From the NCBI RefSeq assembly GCF_009935905.1, contig NZ_PREX01000009.1, forward strand, positions 20,351 to 84,350: 64,000 nt of DNA, given 5' to 3'. The notes beneath the pieces are model-generated. The model was not told where the DNA came from. It ran no database searches and worked only from the letters and a program-made list of their open reading frames with translations. This DNA comes from Alkalibacterium sp. MB6. GTDB lineage: Bacteria; Bacillota; Bacilli; Lactobacillales; Carnobacteriaceae_A. Shown piece by piece: positions 31,897 to 40,234 of this stretch. Both the position numbers and the translations under genes were made by a program. The number at the start of each line of letters is the position of its first letter. The first letter of the stretch is position 1.

Positions 31897-31981
31897 TGAC
31901 TGATAAAGCACTCCTGCTTATTCCTGAACTCTATTGTAGCCATTTATGGCGAGTTAAGGATAGCTCGGGTGCTTTTTCTTA
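31897..31981 (+). terminator. Long hairpin terminator after secG
   Basis: Imperfect arms AAAGCACTCCTG.. and ..CTCGGGTGCTTT with an inner GAACTC/GAGTT pair, ending in Ts. Confidence 0.6.
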
Positions 31982-32069
31982 TGCTCAAAGGCTAGTTGTT
32001 GTGTTTTGGTACAAATATCTGTGAAAGTACGGTAAAATAGGAAGAGAATGAAAGGGGACTGACAGCAAT

Positions 32070-32816
32070 ATGAATTCAAACGCATTATTTTATGAAAGTG
32101 GTAAACGGGCGGTATTATTGTTCCATGCCTTTACAAGTAACTCAAAAGACATGTTAAGTTTAGGAAGAGCATTGGAGCGAGCGGATTACACGGTGTATGC
32201 CCCTGTGTTCTCTGGACACGGAACGGGTAATCCTGACGATTTATTCGATTACGGCATGAAAGATTGGGTACAAGACGGAAAAGACGCTTTAGCTTTCTTG
32301 AGAGAAAAAGGGTATGAAGAGATTGCCGTGTTTGGCTTATCTTTAGGAGGTATCGTCGCAACGACACTGTTGATAGAAGATGACTCGTTAAAAGGCGGTG
32401 GGGTATTCGCTTCTCCTGTCGTATCTGGTTTTGACACACGAGTACCAGAGAATTTCATGGAATGGTACGAAGCGATGAAAAAACAAGCAGGCTATTCTAG
32501 AGAAGAAATTGCTGGACAAAAAACGTCTGCCGAAGTGCAATTAGAAACGATTTTAAATGGGTTGAGTGACCATGTCTCATCACTGGAACCCACTTACACT
32601 AGCTTAGATAAAAAGATCTTTATCGGTCAAGGGGATGAAGACAAGATGATTGACCAACAGGCATCCGTTGCCTTTAAAGAAAAACTAGTTCAAGCCGATG
32701 TCGATTTTCATTGGTATAAAGGCGCACCACACGTGTTAACAACAGGCAGAATAGGAAAAGACTTGCAAGTTGACGTCTTAACCTTTCTATCAACGCTTGA
32801 TTGGAATGGGGAGTAG
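32070..32816 (+). CDS. est: Alpha/beta-hydrolase carboxylesterase
   Basis: Serine carboxylesterase of 248 residues, the Est30/YvaK type found between secG and rnr in Bacilli. The oxyanion region is LLFHAFTSNSKDM, the nucleophile Ser lies in VFGLSLGGIVA, the Asp in GQGDEDKMID and the His in KGAPHVLTTG. Physiological substrate unknown; relatives hydrolyse short-chain esters. The ATG follows AAAGGGGAC. Its end approaches the rnr start within three bases, implying co-transcription. Confidence 0.88.
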   Translation: MNSNALFYESGKRAVLLFHAFTSNSKDMLSLGRALERADYTVYAPVFSGHGTGNPDDLFDYGMKDWVQDGKDALAFLREKGYEEIAVFGLSLGGIVATTLLIEDDSLKGGGVFASPVVSGFDTRVPENFMEWYEAMKKQAGYSREEIAGQKTSAEVQLETILNGLSDHVSSLEPTYTSLDKKIFIGQGDEDKMIDQQASVAFKEKLVQADVDFHWYKGAPHVLTTGRIGKDLQVDVLTFLSTLDWNGE

Positions 32817-32818
32817 AT

Positions 32819-35215
32819 ATGAGTAAAAAAGATCATCACAATCAAAAAGATAAAGAAAAAGAACAGAAAAGAAGAGAATTAAAAGAGCAGATTTATGCCT
32901 ATATGGAAAAAGAAAATCGACCGGTAGAAGTGAGTGATATCACTGTAGCTTTAGATCGTAAAGGGGCAAAAGCCTTTCAAGAAACCGTCAAAGCCATAGC
33001 GGACTTGGAAAGAGAACAACGCGTTGTCTTGATGGATAGTGGTAAATTTAAACTGAAACAGGCTCCAGATGCCCTTATTGGGAAGTTTTTCGGAAATGAT
33101 CGAGGTTTTGGTTTCGTCGGTATTGAAGACTTTGAACAAGATGTCTTTATTCCACCCAATGAAACCCAGGCGGCTTTAAACGGAGATACGGTGCGAATCG
33201 AAGTGACTAAAGAAGGAACGCCTTGGAATGGTAGAGGGCCAGAAGGAAGAGTGCTGGAAGTTGTTGAAAGACGCACACCATACGTCTTCGGCGAGTTCTA
33301 TCCTTATGACGATGATCAAGTTAAAGAAACGGGTCTATACGGATACGTTAAGCCAAAAGACTTAAAATTCCCAGATGTAAATATCTTAATTGAAAGCAAA
33401 GGTCTTAGACCAGCGGCAGGTTCAATCGTCCAAACAGAAATCACGGACTACAGTGGCTTGGAAACCGGTGACGACTTAACCGGCATTATCCACAGAACGA
33501 TTGGGCATAAAGATGAACCGGGTATTGAAATTCTAACCATTGTGCATAAGCATAATATCCCAAGTGAATTCCCTGAAGAAGTCATTAAAGAAGCTGAGGA
33601 AGCACCGGATTCCTTATCAGAGTCAGACATGGAAGGCCGTAAAGATTTACGCGATGAAGTGATCATCACGATTGACGGTGCCGATGCAAAAGACTTGGAT
33701 GATGCCATTCAAGTGAAGAGACTGGACAATGGCAACTACTATCTAGGCGTCCATATCGCAGACGTGAGCACGTATGTAACAGAAGATAGCCATATGGACC
33801 AAGAAGCTTACGAACGAGGCACAAGCGTGTATTTGACGGACCGTGTGATACCTATGTTACCGCAGCGGTTATCGAACGGTATTTGTTCCTTACATCCCAA
33901 TGTCGAACGTTTGACATTGAGTTGTGAAATGGAGTTTGACGCGCAAGGTCAGGTCGTCAATTATTCAATTGGCCCAAGTGTGATCAAGTCTAAATACCGC
34001 ATGACCTACGTTGACGTTAACGCCATCTTAGAAGAAGACGATGAAGAGTTAAAAGAAAAGTATGCCGAAATTGTCGACATGCTAAAACAGATGGAAGAGT
34101 TGCACAATCTACTTGAAGTGAAACGTCAAGGCCGAGGGTCTATTGACTTTGATACAAGAGAAGCTAAAATTGAAGTGGATCCTCAAGGTATGCCGGTAGA
34201 CATTCTCGTTAGAGAGCGTGGAGTCGGTGAACGTTTAATCGAATCCTTCATGCTAGCAGCCAACGAAACGGTTTCTGAGCACTACACTAAGCAGCATTTA
34301 CCGATTCTATACCGTATTCACGACCAACCGGATGAAGGCAAAATGCAACGATTCCTGGAATTCGTGACGAACTTTGGTATAACGGTTAAAGGCTCTAAAG
34401 ATGCCATTCGACCTAAAACCTTGCAGGCTGTATTGGATGAAGTGCACGGCAAACCAGAAGAAGCGGTTATCAGTATGCTCTTGCTCCGTTCGATGCAGCA
34501 GGCTAAATATGACGTCGAACCGATTGGACACTACGGCTTAGCAGCTGAGTTTTATTCTCACTTTACGTCACCGATTCGTCGTTACCCGGATTTAGTGTTG
34601 CACCGATTGATTCACTACTACAATGAAGTGGATTCTTCTCAACAAGCTAAAAATAAATGGGTTGCTAGACTGCCAGAAATTGCAGAACAAAGTTCCATTA
34701 CGGAAAGACGAGCCGTTGATGCTGAAAGAGAAACGGATGAGCTGAAAAAAGCCCAGTATATGGAAGCGAAAATTGGCGAACAATTCGAAGGTGTTATAGT
34801 CTCGGTAACCGGCTTTGGCATGTTTATCCAGCTTCCAAACTCGGTGGAAGGCTTAGTTCACATTTCTAAAATGAATGATGATTACTATGAATTTAATGAC
34901 CGCAGCTTAATGATGATCGGCACACGTACTGGTAAAATTTACCGAATTGGTCAAGCTGTCAAAGTGAACGTGTCAGCCGTCAACACAGAAACCTATCAAA
35001 TCGACTTTGAATTGGTTGAAGATGAAGACACTGAGTTTGAGTACGTTGAAAAAACAGACAAGTCTAAAAAAGGCGGAAGAAACAGAGCCCATAAGAAAAG
35101 CCAGGGCAACAGAAAACCCGCCGGTCGAGCAGACGACCGCAGAGGAGAACCAAAAGGCAAGAAAAAAGGTGGCTCATCTAGACGAACCACTAAGAAACCA
35201 CGCAAAAAGAAATAA
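32819..35215 (+). CDS. rnr: Ribonuclease R
   Basis: Processive 3'-5' exoribonuclease of 798 residues that degrades structured RNA and works with tmRNA. Domains in order are an N-terminal HTH (residues 20-70), cold-shock domain (IGKFFGNDRGFGFVGIED), RNB catalytic core with IDGADAKDLDDAIQ (metal Asp residues), and S1 domain (FEGVIVSVTGFGMFIQL). A basic Lys/Arg-rich tail of about 45 residues follows. The ATG is preceded by GGGGAGTAG. smpB follows after 43 bases. Confidence 0.96.
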   Translation: MSKKDHHNQKDKEKEQKRRELKEQIYAYMEKENRPVEVSDITVALDRKGAKAFQETVKAIADLEREQRVVLMDSGKFKLKQAPDALIGKFFGNDRGFGFVGIEDFEQDVFIPPNETQAALNGDTVRIEVTKEGTPWNGRGPEGRVLEVVERRTPYVFGEFYPYDDDQVKETGLYGYVKPKDLKFPDVNILIESKGLRPAAGSIVQTEITDYSGLETGDDLTGIIHRTIGHKDEPGIEILTIVHKHNIPSEFPEEVIKEAEEAPDSLSESDMEGRKDLRDEVIITIDGADAKDLDDAIQVKRLDNGNYYLGVHIADVSTYVTEDSHMDQEAYERGTSVYLTDRVIPMLPQRLSNGICSLHPNVERLTLSCEMEFDAQGQVVNYSIGPSVIKSKYRMTYVDVNAILEEDDEELKEKYAEIVDMLKQMEELHNLLEVKRQGRGSIDFDTREAKIEVDPQGMPVDILVRERGVGERLIESFMLAANETVSEHYTKQHLPILYRIHDQPDEGKMQRFLEFVTNFGITVKGSKDAIRPKTLQAVLDEVHGKPEEAVISMLLLRSMQQAKYDVEPIGHYGLAAEFYSHFTSPIRRYPDLVLHRLIHYYNEVDSSQQAKNKWVARLPEIAEQSSITERRAVDAERETDELKKAQYMEAKIGEQFEGVIVSVTGFGMFIQLPNSVEGLVHISKMNDDYYEFNDRSLMMIGTRTGKIYRIGQAVKVNVSAVNTETYQIDFELVEDEDTEFEYVEKTDKSKKGGRNRAHKKSQGNRKPAGRADDRRGEPKGKKKGGSSRRTTKKPRKKK

Positions 35216-35258
35216 ATCTAGTGAATGAATCAATTAGATCATGAAGAGGGGGTATGTT

Positions 35259-35723
35259 ATGCCCAAAGGAGAAGGCAAGTTAATTGCCCAAAATAGAAAA
35301 GCCCGTTACGAATATACCATCTTGGATACCGTCGAAGCAGGCATCGTATTAAAAGGTACAGAAATCAAATCCATTCGTGCAGGCCGTATTAACTTAAAAG
35401 ACGGCTATGCCAGCATACGAAATGGTGAAATTTTTTTATACAACGTGCACATTGCACCGTTTGAACAAGGGAACCAATTTAACCACGATCCCGTCAGAAC
35501 GAGAAAATTGCTTATGAAGAAAAAGCAGATTGATCGGTTGTTCGGTGAAGTGAAGCAAAACGGTGTCACCCTTGTTCCACTTAAAGTCTATATTAAAAAT
35601 GGCTTTGCCAAAGTATTGATCGGACTGGCTAAAGGGAAGAAACAATACGATAAACGTGAATCCATTAAGCAGCAGGACCAAAAACGTCAAGTACAGCGTG
35701 CGCTTAAAGATCACTACAATTAA
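35259..35723 (+). CDS. smpB: SsrA-binding protein SmpB
   Basis: Binds the tRNA-like domain of tmRNA in trans-translation; 154 residues. The OB-fold core shows [19 protein letters not shown] and [17 protein letters not shown], and the basic C-terminal tail that enters the decoding centre is present ([20 protein letters not shown]). The ATG gcc-type start MPKGEGKLI lies after GAGGGGG; the ATG 18 bases earlier lacks an SD. It lies about 1.1 kb before its partner ssrA. Confidence 0.96.
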   Translation: MPKGEGKLIAQNRKARYEYTILDTVEAGIVLKGTEIKSIRAGRINLKDGYASIRNGEIFLYNVHIAPFEQGNQFNHDPVRTRKLLMKKKQIDRLFGEVKQNGVTLVPLKVYIKNGFAKVLIGLAKGKKQYDKRESIKQQDQKRQVQRALKDHYN

Positions 35724-35732
35724 ATAAGTCTG

Positions 35733-35785
35733 AACCATCATCCATCGTCTCTCGTGTTAGAAGACGGTCGGTGATGGTTTTTTTC
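35733..35785 (+). terminator. Terminator after smpB
   Basis: AACCATCA..ATCGTCT / AGACGGTCGGTGATGGTT stem followed by Ts. Confidence 0.8.
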
Positions 35786-35792
35786 TGTTGGT

Positions 35793-35947
35793 GAGTTGCT
35801 TAGAGACGCCTCCTCTAAGCAGTTCAAGTGGAGTTAGAAGCCTGAACTTTGTAGAGAACGATTCTCTAAGCAAGTCGAGAAGAAATGAGAGGCTGAGTTG
35901 CTTAGAGAGGGCTTATCTACACAACTCGGACCTCAAACCTTGCGAGG
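35793..35947. repeat. Three-unit tandem hairpin repeat
   Basis: Three diverged units of about 50 bases begin near 35796, 35849 and 35898. Each has a first stem built from TTGCTTAGAGA-like and TCTAAGCA-like arms (variant TTGTAGAGAA/TTCTCTAAGCAA in unit 2, GTTG..CAAC in unit 3). A second stem follows (GTTCA/TGAAC in unit 1; CTCG/CGAG in unit 3). Arms covary between units. A short frame through it has no SD and is not called. Confidence 0.6.
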
Positions 35948-36034
35948 GAATTTGCAATCAAGTAATCACCATCGCTTAAATGAGAGAAGTTTGTTAGAAT
36001 GGATAGAGAAAATGGAGAAAGAGAGGAAACAATC

Positions 36035-36715
36035 ATGACGAGTAAAGGCGTTAAGATTTATTTTGTCAGACATGGTGAAACCTATCTGAACTATTATGGA
36101 AGAATGCAGGGATGGAGTAACGCTCCCTTGACTGACCATGGAATAGAAAACGTCAGACGATGCGGCAGAGGGTTAAGAGAGGTGACCTTTGATGCGGTTT
36201 ACACCAGTGACTTGACACGGACGCAAGACACAGCCAGTTTGATCTTAGAAGAAAATGGACAGATTGATTCCATGGACATGATTCAAATGCGTGAGTTCAG
36301 AGAGGTCTTTTTTGGCTCCATGGAAGGCGAATATGGATCAGTAGCTTATGATAACATTAGAAAAGTGTTAGGGTACGAGAGCACGAAAGAGATGTTCAAA
36401 AACACCGATACACCTGAACGAATGAACGCATTCCGAGAAGCCGATCCAGAAGGACATGCGGAAGACTTTATGATGTTTTGGTCACGTGTGGAAAAAGGCT
36501 TAATGAAACTCATTGAAAAGCACAGAGATACAGGAGACACGATTTTACTTGTGGCTCACGGTGGAACGATTCGTTATATTCTGGAGAACTTGATTCCTGA
36601 CTTAACCAATCCAAATCCATTACTCAACGCCAGTGTGTCCATCGCAAGGTATGAAGATGGCTTGTTCCATTTAGACAGCTACAATGACGTCTCACACTTT
36701 AGAGACGAAGAATAA
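36035..36715 (+). CDS. Histidine phosphatase (phosphoglycerate mutase-like)
   Basis: Protein of 226 residues in the histidine phosphatase family. The phosphohistidine motif is FVRHGETYLNYYGRMQGW, with the second catalytic His in LLVAHGGTIRYIL. The segment REFREVFFGSMEGE carries the acid. Such proteins remove phosphate from small metabolites; the true substrate is unknown, and mutase activity is unlikely given gpmI in the glycolytic operon. I chose the ATG after GAGAGG, 36 bases inside the longest frame. A TAGAAT -10 lies about 35 bases upstream. Confidence 0.88.
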   Translation: MTSKGVKIYFVRHGETYLNYYGRMQGWSNAPLTDHGIENVRRCGRGLREVTFDAVYTSDLTRTQDTASLILEENGQIDSMDMIQMREFREVFFGSMEGEYGSVAYDNIRKVLGYESTKEMFKNTDTPERMNAFREADPEGHAEDFMMFWSRVEKGLMKLIEKHRDTGDTILLVAHGGTIRYILENLIPDLTNPNPLLNASVSIARYEDGLFHLDSYNDVSHFRDEE

Positions 36716-36771
36716 AAGGCAAAGAGTAAACGGAATAAAGCGCAACAGCTTACCAAAAGTGAGTAGAAACC

Positions 36772-36800
36772 TTGTCTTTTAAGCCTTTCTATGCTATAAT
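36772..36800 (+). promoter_or_regulatory. ssrA promoter
   Basis: TTGTCT, exactly 17 bases, TATAAT, with a TGC extension before the -10. Confidence 0.75.
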
Positions 36801-36838
36801 ATCTATAGAGTCAAAGAAGACTCTAGTATTTTTAATCC

Positions 36839-37197
36839 GGGGTTGTTACGGATTCGACAGGCATAGATTGAGCTTGGGTTGCGTTCTGCAGGTTACGGCT
36901 GCATATCAACGTTACAGTTAAACTAACTGCAAACAATAACGAAACTTACGCTTTAGCTGCGTAAAACCAGCTAAACGTGATCCGAACTGGTATCGCCCAC
37001 GTATCACGTTTGGGTCCTATATGAAGTGGGATACACTTGTTCTTTCCGTCTGTAAGAACAAGAAGAGCTTATCAGACTAGCAACACATGACGCCTGTTTT
37101 ACGGCTAACGTGAAGCGAAACCTAAATGGTAAAACTATGAACGTAGACGCTTGAGTAGCAATGTGTCTGGACGCGGGTTCGACTCCCGCCAACTCCA
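36839..37197 (+). ncRNA. ssrA: Transfer-messenger RNA (tmRNA)
   Basis: Rescues stalled ribosomes together with SmpB. The 5' end GGGGTTG pairs with CAACTCC at the 3' end to form a seven-pair acceptor stem, and TTACGGATTCGACAGG and GCGGGTTCGACTCCCGC form the D-like and T arms. The tag frame starts at GCA (36929) and reads ANNNETYALAA before TAA (36962-36964). The discriminator base is A and the 3' CCA is not encoded. The last bases are part of the attachment core of the adjoining island, so its 3' end is supplied by the insertion. Relatives show the same length. Confidence 0.96.
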
Positions 37198-37199
37198 TA
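37182..37199 (+). repeat. Left attachment core (attL)
   Basis: ACTCCCGCCAACTCCATA overlaps the ssrA 3' end. The same 18 bases with one change (G for A) recur at the right end of the island. Confidence 0.85.
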
Positions 37200-37211
37200 C
37201 TCTAAAAGAAT

Positions 37212-37271
37212 TGAAGTCTTATAATCGTTGGTGTGACAGCAATCTCACAACGTTATAGGGCTTCTTTTTTT
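37212..37271 (+). terminator. Island-borne terminator for ssrA
   Basis: Imperfect stem GAAG..TATAA..CGTTG / CAACG.TATA..CTTC followed by seven Ts, immediately after the attL core. It replaces the displaced host terminator. Confidence 0.7.
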
Positions 37272-37274
37272 GAT

Positions 37275-37299
37275 GTGTGCAGTAGTAGTGTGCATACGA
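37275..37299 (+). repeat. Left copy of the terminal direct repeat (arm-type site?)
   Basis: A 25-base sequence starting GTGTGCAGTAG and ending GTGCATACGA. It recurs at the island's right end (48070-48094) in the same orientation with two base changes. Position inside both ends suggests integrase arm-binding sites. Apart from this and two terminators the 300-base gap to the integrase gene shows nothing else. Confidence 0.6.
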
Positions 37300-37378
37300 A
37301 CGAATGTTTGCATATAAAACGTGCATTTATTACTGAAATATTGTAAGGTATTAGTGACTTGAACAACGAATGAAGAGC

Positions 37379-37416
37379 AGAGGGTGTCTATTAATTTAGG
37401 CACTCTCTTTTTTTTA
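37379..37416 (+). terminator. Second terminator in the attL flank
   Basis: AGAGGGTGTCTA / TAGGCACTCTCT, twelve pairs with two G-U, six-base loop, then eight Ts. It would stop read-through from ssrA into the integrase antisense strand. Confidence 0.75.
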
Positions 37417-37500
37417 TGCTCTCATTCAATGTATCTGATTCTCCTTGTGTTGTGACGGCGATTCTATGGCCATTTCAGGTGATGCAGTGGGTAGTTATCG

Positions 37501-38646
37501 CTAGAGATTCATGTAGTGAGCGAATTTATCAACGGTTTCTTCCTGTTTGTCTTGAGTCACGTGAGTATAGACATTCATGGTGACTTCATATGAAGAATGG
37601 CCGAGTCTTTGCTGCACTTCCTTAATACTTACACCAGCATTGAACAATAAGCTTGCATGAGTGTGTCTCAACTGATGGACGGTTATTCTCTTCAGGTTAT
37701 TCTTCTTGACGATGCGATCCATTGCTTTAGTAAGAGCTGGTGGCTGCATGAAATCGTTGTTCAGATTAGTGAACAGCAGTTGTGAGTCGTTGAGTGTATT
37801 ATGACCGAGCTTGATATACATTTCTCTTTGGTCTTTCCGCCATTGCTTCAATATAGATAAGACTGAAGGATCTAAAGGAATATCTCGATTGCCGGCTTGA
37901 GTCTTAGGTGAATCCTCGATATATAAGCGGCTATTTTTCCCACGTGTGAGTGTTTTACTGACAGTGAGGTGCTGATTCATAAAATCAATATCCTTCCACT
38001 GAAGAGCCAATGCTTCCCCTTTACGCATACCAGTGAACGCTAGGAGATAGAATAGTGGATACCAGATAGGATTCTGTTCCTTCTTGGCCGAATCCAGAAA
38101 CTCCAGCAACTCTTCCTTCTCATAATAAGCGACTTCACGTTTAACATTGCGATTCTTTGGCACTTTTACACGTTCCATTGGATTGCTAGTGATCAACTGT
38201 TCATCAATTGCATAATCAAAAACACGTTTGGCATAGTTGGCCATCGTTTTAGCTTTAGAATGTTTCTTGCTCCAATTCTCGACAGCTCGATCGCAATCTC
38301 GTTTCGTTATTTTTGCGATGCGGAGATTTCCTAAATCCTTCAGTATATGAAGTTTAAATAATCGTTCAGTTTTAACCAGTGTACTCTCTTTGATCTCATC
38401 TTTCAGATAATCATATTGCAGCCATGCTTCATAGACATCTTGGAAGGTGTCGAAGGTAGGCTTGACGTATTCATTCTTCTCGAACTGAATCTTTAATTCC
38501 AATGCAGCTTGCTTAGCTTCGGTCTTAGTCTTGAATCCACTTTTCCGGACTCGTACCGGTTTGCCGGAGCTATCTATTCCGAGATACGTCTGAAATTTAT
38601 AGTAGGTATTGCCGTCTTGCTTCTTGTAAGTCTTTATTTGTAACAT
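37501..38646 (-). CDS. int: Tyrosine recombinase / integrase
   Basis: Site-specific recombinase of 381 residues, expected to integrate the island at ssrA. The N-terminal arm-binding domain (YYKFQTYLGIDSSGKPVRVR) is followed by the SAM-like core-binding domain (about 60-165). The catalytic domain carries Arg in TGMRKGEALALQW, His-x-x-Arg in HQLRHTHASLL, His in LGHSSYEVTM and nucleophile Tyr in NVYTHV. The ATG is preceded by GGGAGAG. It lies next to attL and is transcribed towards it, as in satellites and temperate phages. Confidence 0.95.
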   Translation of the reverse strand: MLQIKTYKKQDGNTYYKFQTYLGIDSSGKPVRVRKSGFKTKTEAKQAALELKIQFEKNEYVKPTFDTFQDVYEAWLQYDYLKDEIKESTLVKTERLFKLHILKDLGNLRIAKITKRDCDRAVENWSKKHSKAKTMANYAKRVFDYAIDEQLITSNPMERVKVPKNRNVKREVAYYEKEELLEFLDSAKKEQNPIWYPLFYLLAFTGMRKGEALALQWKDIDFMNQHLTVSKTLTRGKNSRLYIEDSPKTQAGNRDIPLDPSVLSILKQWRKDQREMYIKLGHNTLNDSQLLFTNLNNDFMQPPALTKAMDRIVKKNNLKRITVHQLRHTHASLLFNAGVSIKEVQQRLGHSSYEVTMNVYTHVTQDKQEETVDKFAHYMNL

Positions 38647-38664
38647 TGATATTCTCTCCCTTAA

Positions 38665-38678
38665 TCACACCACGTGGC
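38665..38678. repeat. TCACACCACGTGGC element, copy 1
   Basis: Fourteen-base sequence with a CCACGTGG palindrome, between the repressor and integrase genes. An identical copy lies at 40076-40089, so it may be a regulator site. Confidence 0.4.
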
Positions 38679-38696
38679 TGAGGTATGTAACAAGGG

Positions 38697-39401
38697 TTAG
38701 TCTAAATTATTGAGTTGGCTTCGAAGTGAACTGATAACTTCGTTGATCTTTCCTTGAATATAGTAGTAATCTTTTTCACTCAAGCCATCTTTTAATATCA
38801 TTTTCCCTAAATTATCCATAGATTCAGGGCGATAGAAATACTTGAAATTCATTGATTGAACAAACTCTAGACGATGAATAATATTCCTGTATATTGCATC
38901 AACTTTGAGATTGCCTTTTTTCATATCTTCGAAAATAACATTGAGGAAAATTTCTCTGATCTCATCTTCGTTATCATATGAGTAGTTGAGTTTTTTTACT
39001 GTATTATAACCTTCTTCAAATTGATGCTTAAAAAACCCTATTGGTATCATATTAATATTTTCGGCTCCGTTTTCTTCCACGAAGGCATCAGTAAAAAGAT
39101 TTTTGGCTTCCATATACTTATCTTTACAGAATAACTCGAACCGTTGGTCTCCAGTAGAATAACCAGTAGCAATCATAATCTTATTAAATGGCTCTTCAAT
39201 AGGCACATCTTGAGCTTTAGACAGTGTTTCAGATATTTTCTTAATAAACTCTACACTTGGCTTGTATCTCTCATTCTCTACATCGCTTAGATAAGTTCTA
39301 GACACATCACTCTTCTTGGCCAACTGGATTTGAGTTAGCTTTGATTTTTTTCTCTCTTCCTTAATCACATTTCCATAAGACAATAATTTCACTCCCTCCA
39401 T
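38697..39401 (-). CDS. XRE-family repressor, Stl-like
   Basis: Protein of up to 234 residues. The N-terminal XRE helix-turn-helix is TQIQLAKKSDVSRTYLSDVE (about residues 22-41). A long C-terminal region (80-234) has no recognisable peptidase S24/LexA Ser-Lys dyad. Repressors of this build in PICIs (Stl) are released by binding a helper-phage protein, not by RecA-triggered self-cleavage; that is inferred here. The first ATG overlaps the GGAGGGAG SD, so a TTG 18 bases on may be the real start. It is divergent from the early plus-strand genes across three operator-like repeats. Confidence 0.85.
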   Translation of the reverse strand: MEGVKLLSYGNVIKEERKKSKLTQIQLAKKSDVSRTYLSDVENERYKPSVEFIKKISETLSKAQDVPIEEPFNKIMIATGYSTGDQRFELFCKDKYMEAKNLFTDAFVEENGAENINMIPIGFFKHQFEEGYNTVKKLNYSYDNEDEIREIFLNVIFEDMKKGNLKVDAIYRNIIHRLEFVQSMNFKYFYRPESMDNLGKMILKDGLSEKDYYYIQGKINEVISSLRSQLNNLD

Positions 39402-39430
39402 CGTAGTATAGTATAATCTTACATCGTTAC

Positions 39431-39545
39431 TGACGGAAATACAAGTATAATAAACGCATAAAAAAGAAATATCGAAAAAAAATAATTTAACGCTTGACTA
39501 AATGACGGAAATACAGTACACTTACTATGACGGTAATACAATACA
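39431..39545. promoter_or_regulatory. Operator region with three direct repeats
   Basis: Copies of TGACGGWAATACARTACA start at 39431 (degenerate at its end), 39503 and 39528. The first overlaps the likely -35 of the leftward repressor promoter. The second overlaps the -10 of the rightward promoter, and the third lies just beyond. This is the expected divergent control region of the island. Confidence 0.7.
39494..39522 (+). promoter_or_regulatory. Rightward early promoter of the island
   Basis: TTGACT, exactly 17 bases, TACACT. The second operator repeat covers the spacer and -10. Confidence 0.7.
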
Positions 39546-39563
39546 TTTTAAGGTGGTGATTTT

Positions 39564-39785
39564 ATGAATATTGCAGATGCTTTAAAGAAAATTCGAAGCG
39601 ATATGGGAATTACGCAGCAAGAGGCAGCAAAAAGAGTAGGAATATCAAGATCCTACTTTGCTGACTTGGAGAGCGGTAGGTATTATCCAAGTGGGAGAAT
39701 ACTGATCAAGATGAATGATGAGTTCGATATTTTTATTTTGCTTACTGATGACGGAAAAACAATTCATTATAAGGAGGTGAACTAA
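39564..39785 (+). CDS. Small XRE-family regulator (Cro-like)
   Basis: Protein of 73 residues, almost all helix-turn-helix (ITQQEAAKRVGISRSYFADLESG, residues 16-38), with a short beta tail. It is the first rightward gene opposite the Stl-like repressor, as Cro or the SaPI Str protein are. The ATG follows AAGGTGG. Its stop directly abuts the next start (39786), so the two are coupled. It may counter the repressor at the shared operators. Confidence 0.85.
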   Translation: MNIADALKKIRSDMGITQQEAAKRVGISRSYFADLESGRYYPSGRILIKMNDEFDIFILLTDDGKTIHYKEVN

Positions 39786-40064
39786 ATGGCAGAGCTGAAA
39801 TTAGCAGTTTCTGACGAATTGGAGAAGGAACTCGAAGAACTCTTCAAGAAATCAGCCAGAGAAGTCTTTGCTGAACTCGCTAGGCAAGAGCTGCACAATA
39901 AACCATATCTCAATCTAAACGAGACAGCCGAATATATTGGGTGCAGTTATGGAACAGTGAGGAAGTTTATTAATGAGTTTGGCTTGAAAGTTATTCGAGT
40001 TGGCACGTTTCAACTGATCAGCAAGGAAGAAATCAATCGTTTTTTAAAAAAATACGAGCAATAA
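39786..40064 (+). CDS. Excisionase-type HTH protein
   Basis: Protein of 92 residues. A C-terminal winged HTH of the HTH_17/excisionase class is visible (YLNLNETAEYIGCSYGTVRKF, residues 40-60, then the basic IRVGTFQLISKEEINRFLKK). The N-terminal 35 residues are an acidic-basic helix. Position in the early operon beside an integrase fits a recombination directionality factor, though a regulator role is equally possible. SD AAGGAGG overlaps the end of the preceding gene. Confidence 0.75.
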   Translation: MAELKLAVSDELEKELEELFKKSAREVFAELARQELHNKPYLNLNETAEYIGCSYGTVRKFINEFGLKVIRVGTFQLISKEEINRFLKKYEQ

Positions 40065-40075
40065 AAAAAATCAAT

Positions 40076-40121
40076 TCACACCACGTGGCAGTGGCAAAGT
40101 GCACGAATTAGTGCACAATTC
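40076..40121. repeat. TCACACCACGTGGC copy 2 and tandem AGTGCAC repeat
   Basis: The 14-base element of 38665 is repeated exactly, followed by two 12-base units AGTGCACGAATT and AGTGCACAATTC in tandem, each with a GTGCAC palindrome. Related TGTGCA motifs occur in the terminal repeats, so this may bind the excisionase or integrase. Confidence 0.45.
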
Positions 40122-40234
40122 AAGGGGAAATCAATCTTAATGGCTTAGCAGCAAGGGAAGAGACGAAACTCCTTAACTCCAATACCTATTATATGGAGCG
40201 ATTGGAACAAGGAAATCACAGTGAGGAGAAGAAA

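Noticed and set aside
35793..35947. CRISPR array
   Set aside because: The units are diverged hairpins with no unique spacers between them and no cas genes in the window.
35788..35979. 63-codon plus-strand frame after smpB
   Set aside because: It runs through the three-unit hairpin repeat, has no Shine-Dalgarno and no protein-like pattern; the repeat explains it.
40109..40192. Protein-like frame LAAREETKLLNSN upstream of the 56-residue gene
   Set aside because: It has no start codon after the preceding stop; possibly a decayed N terminus of that gene.
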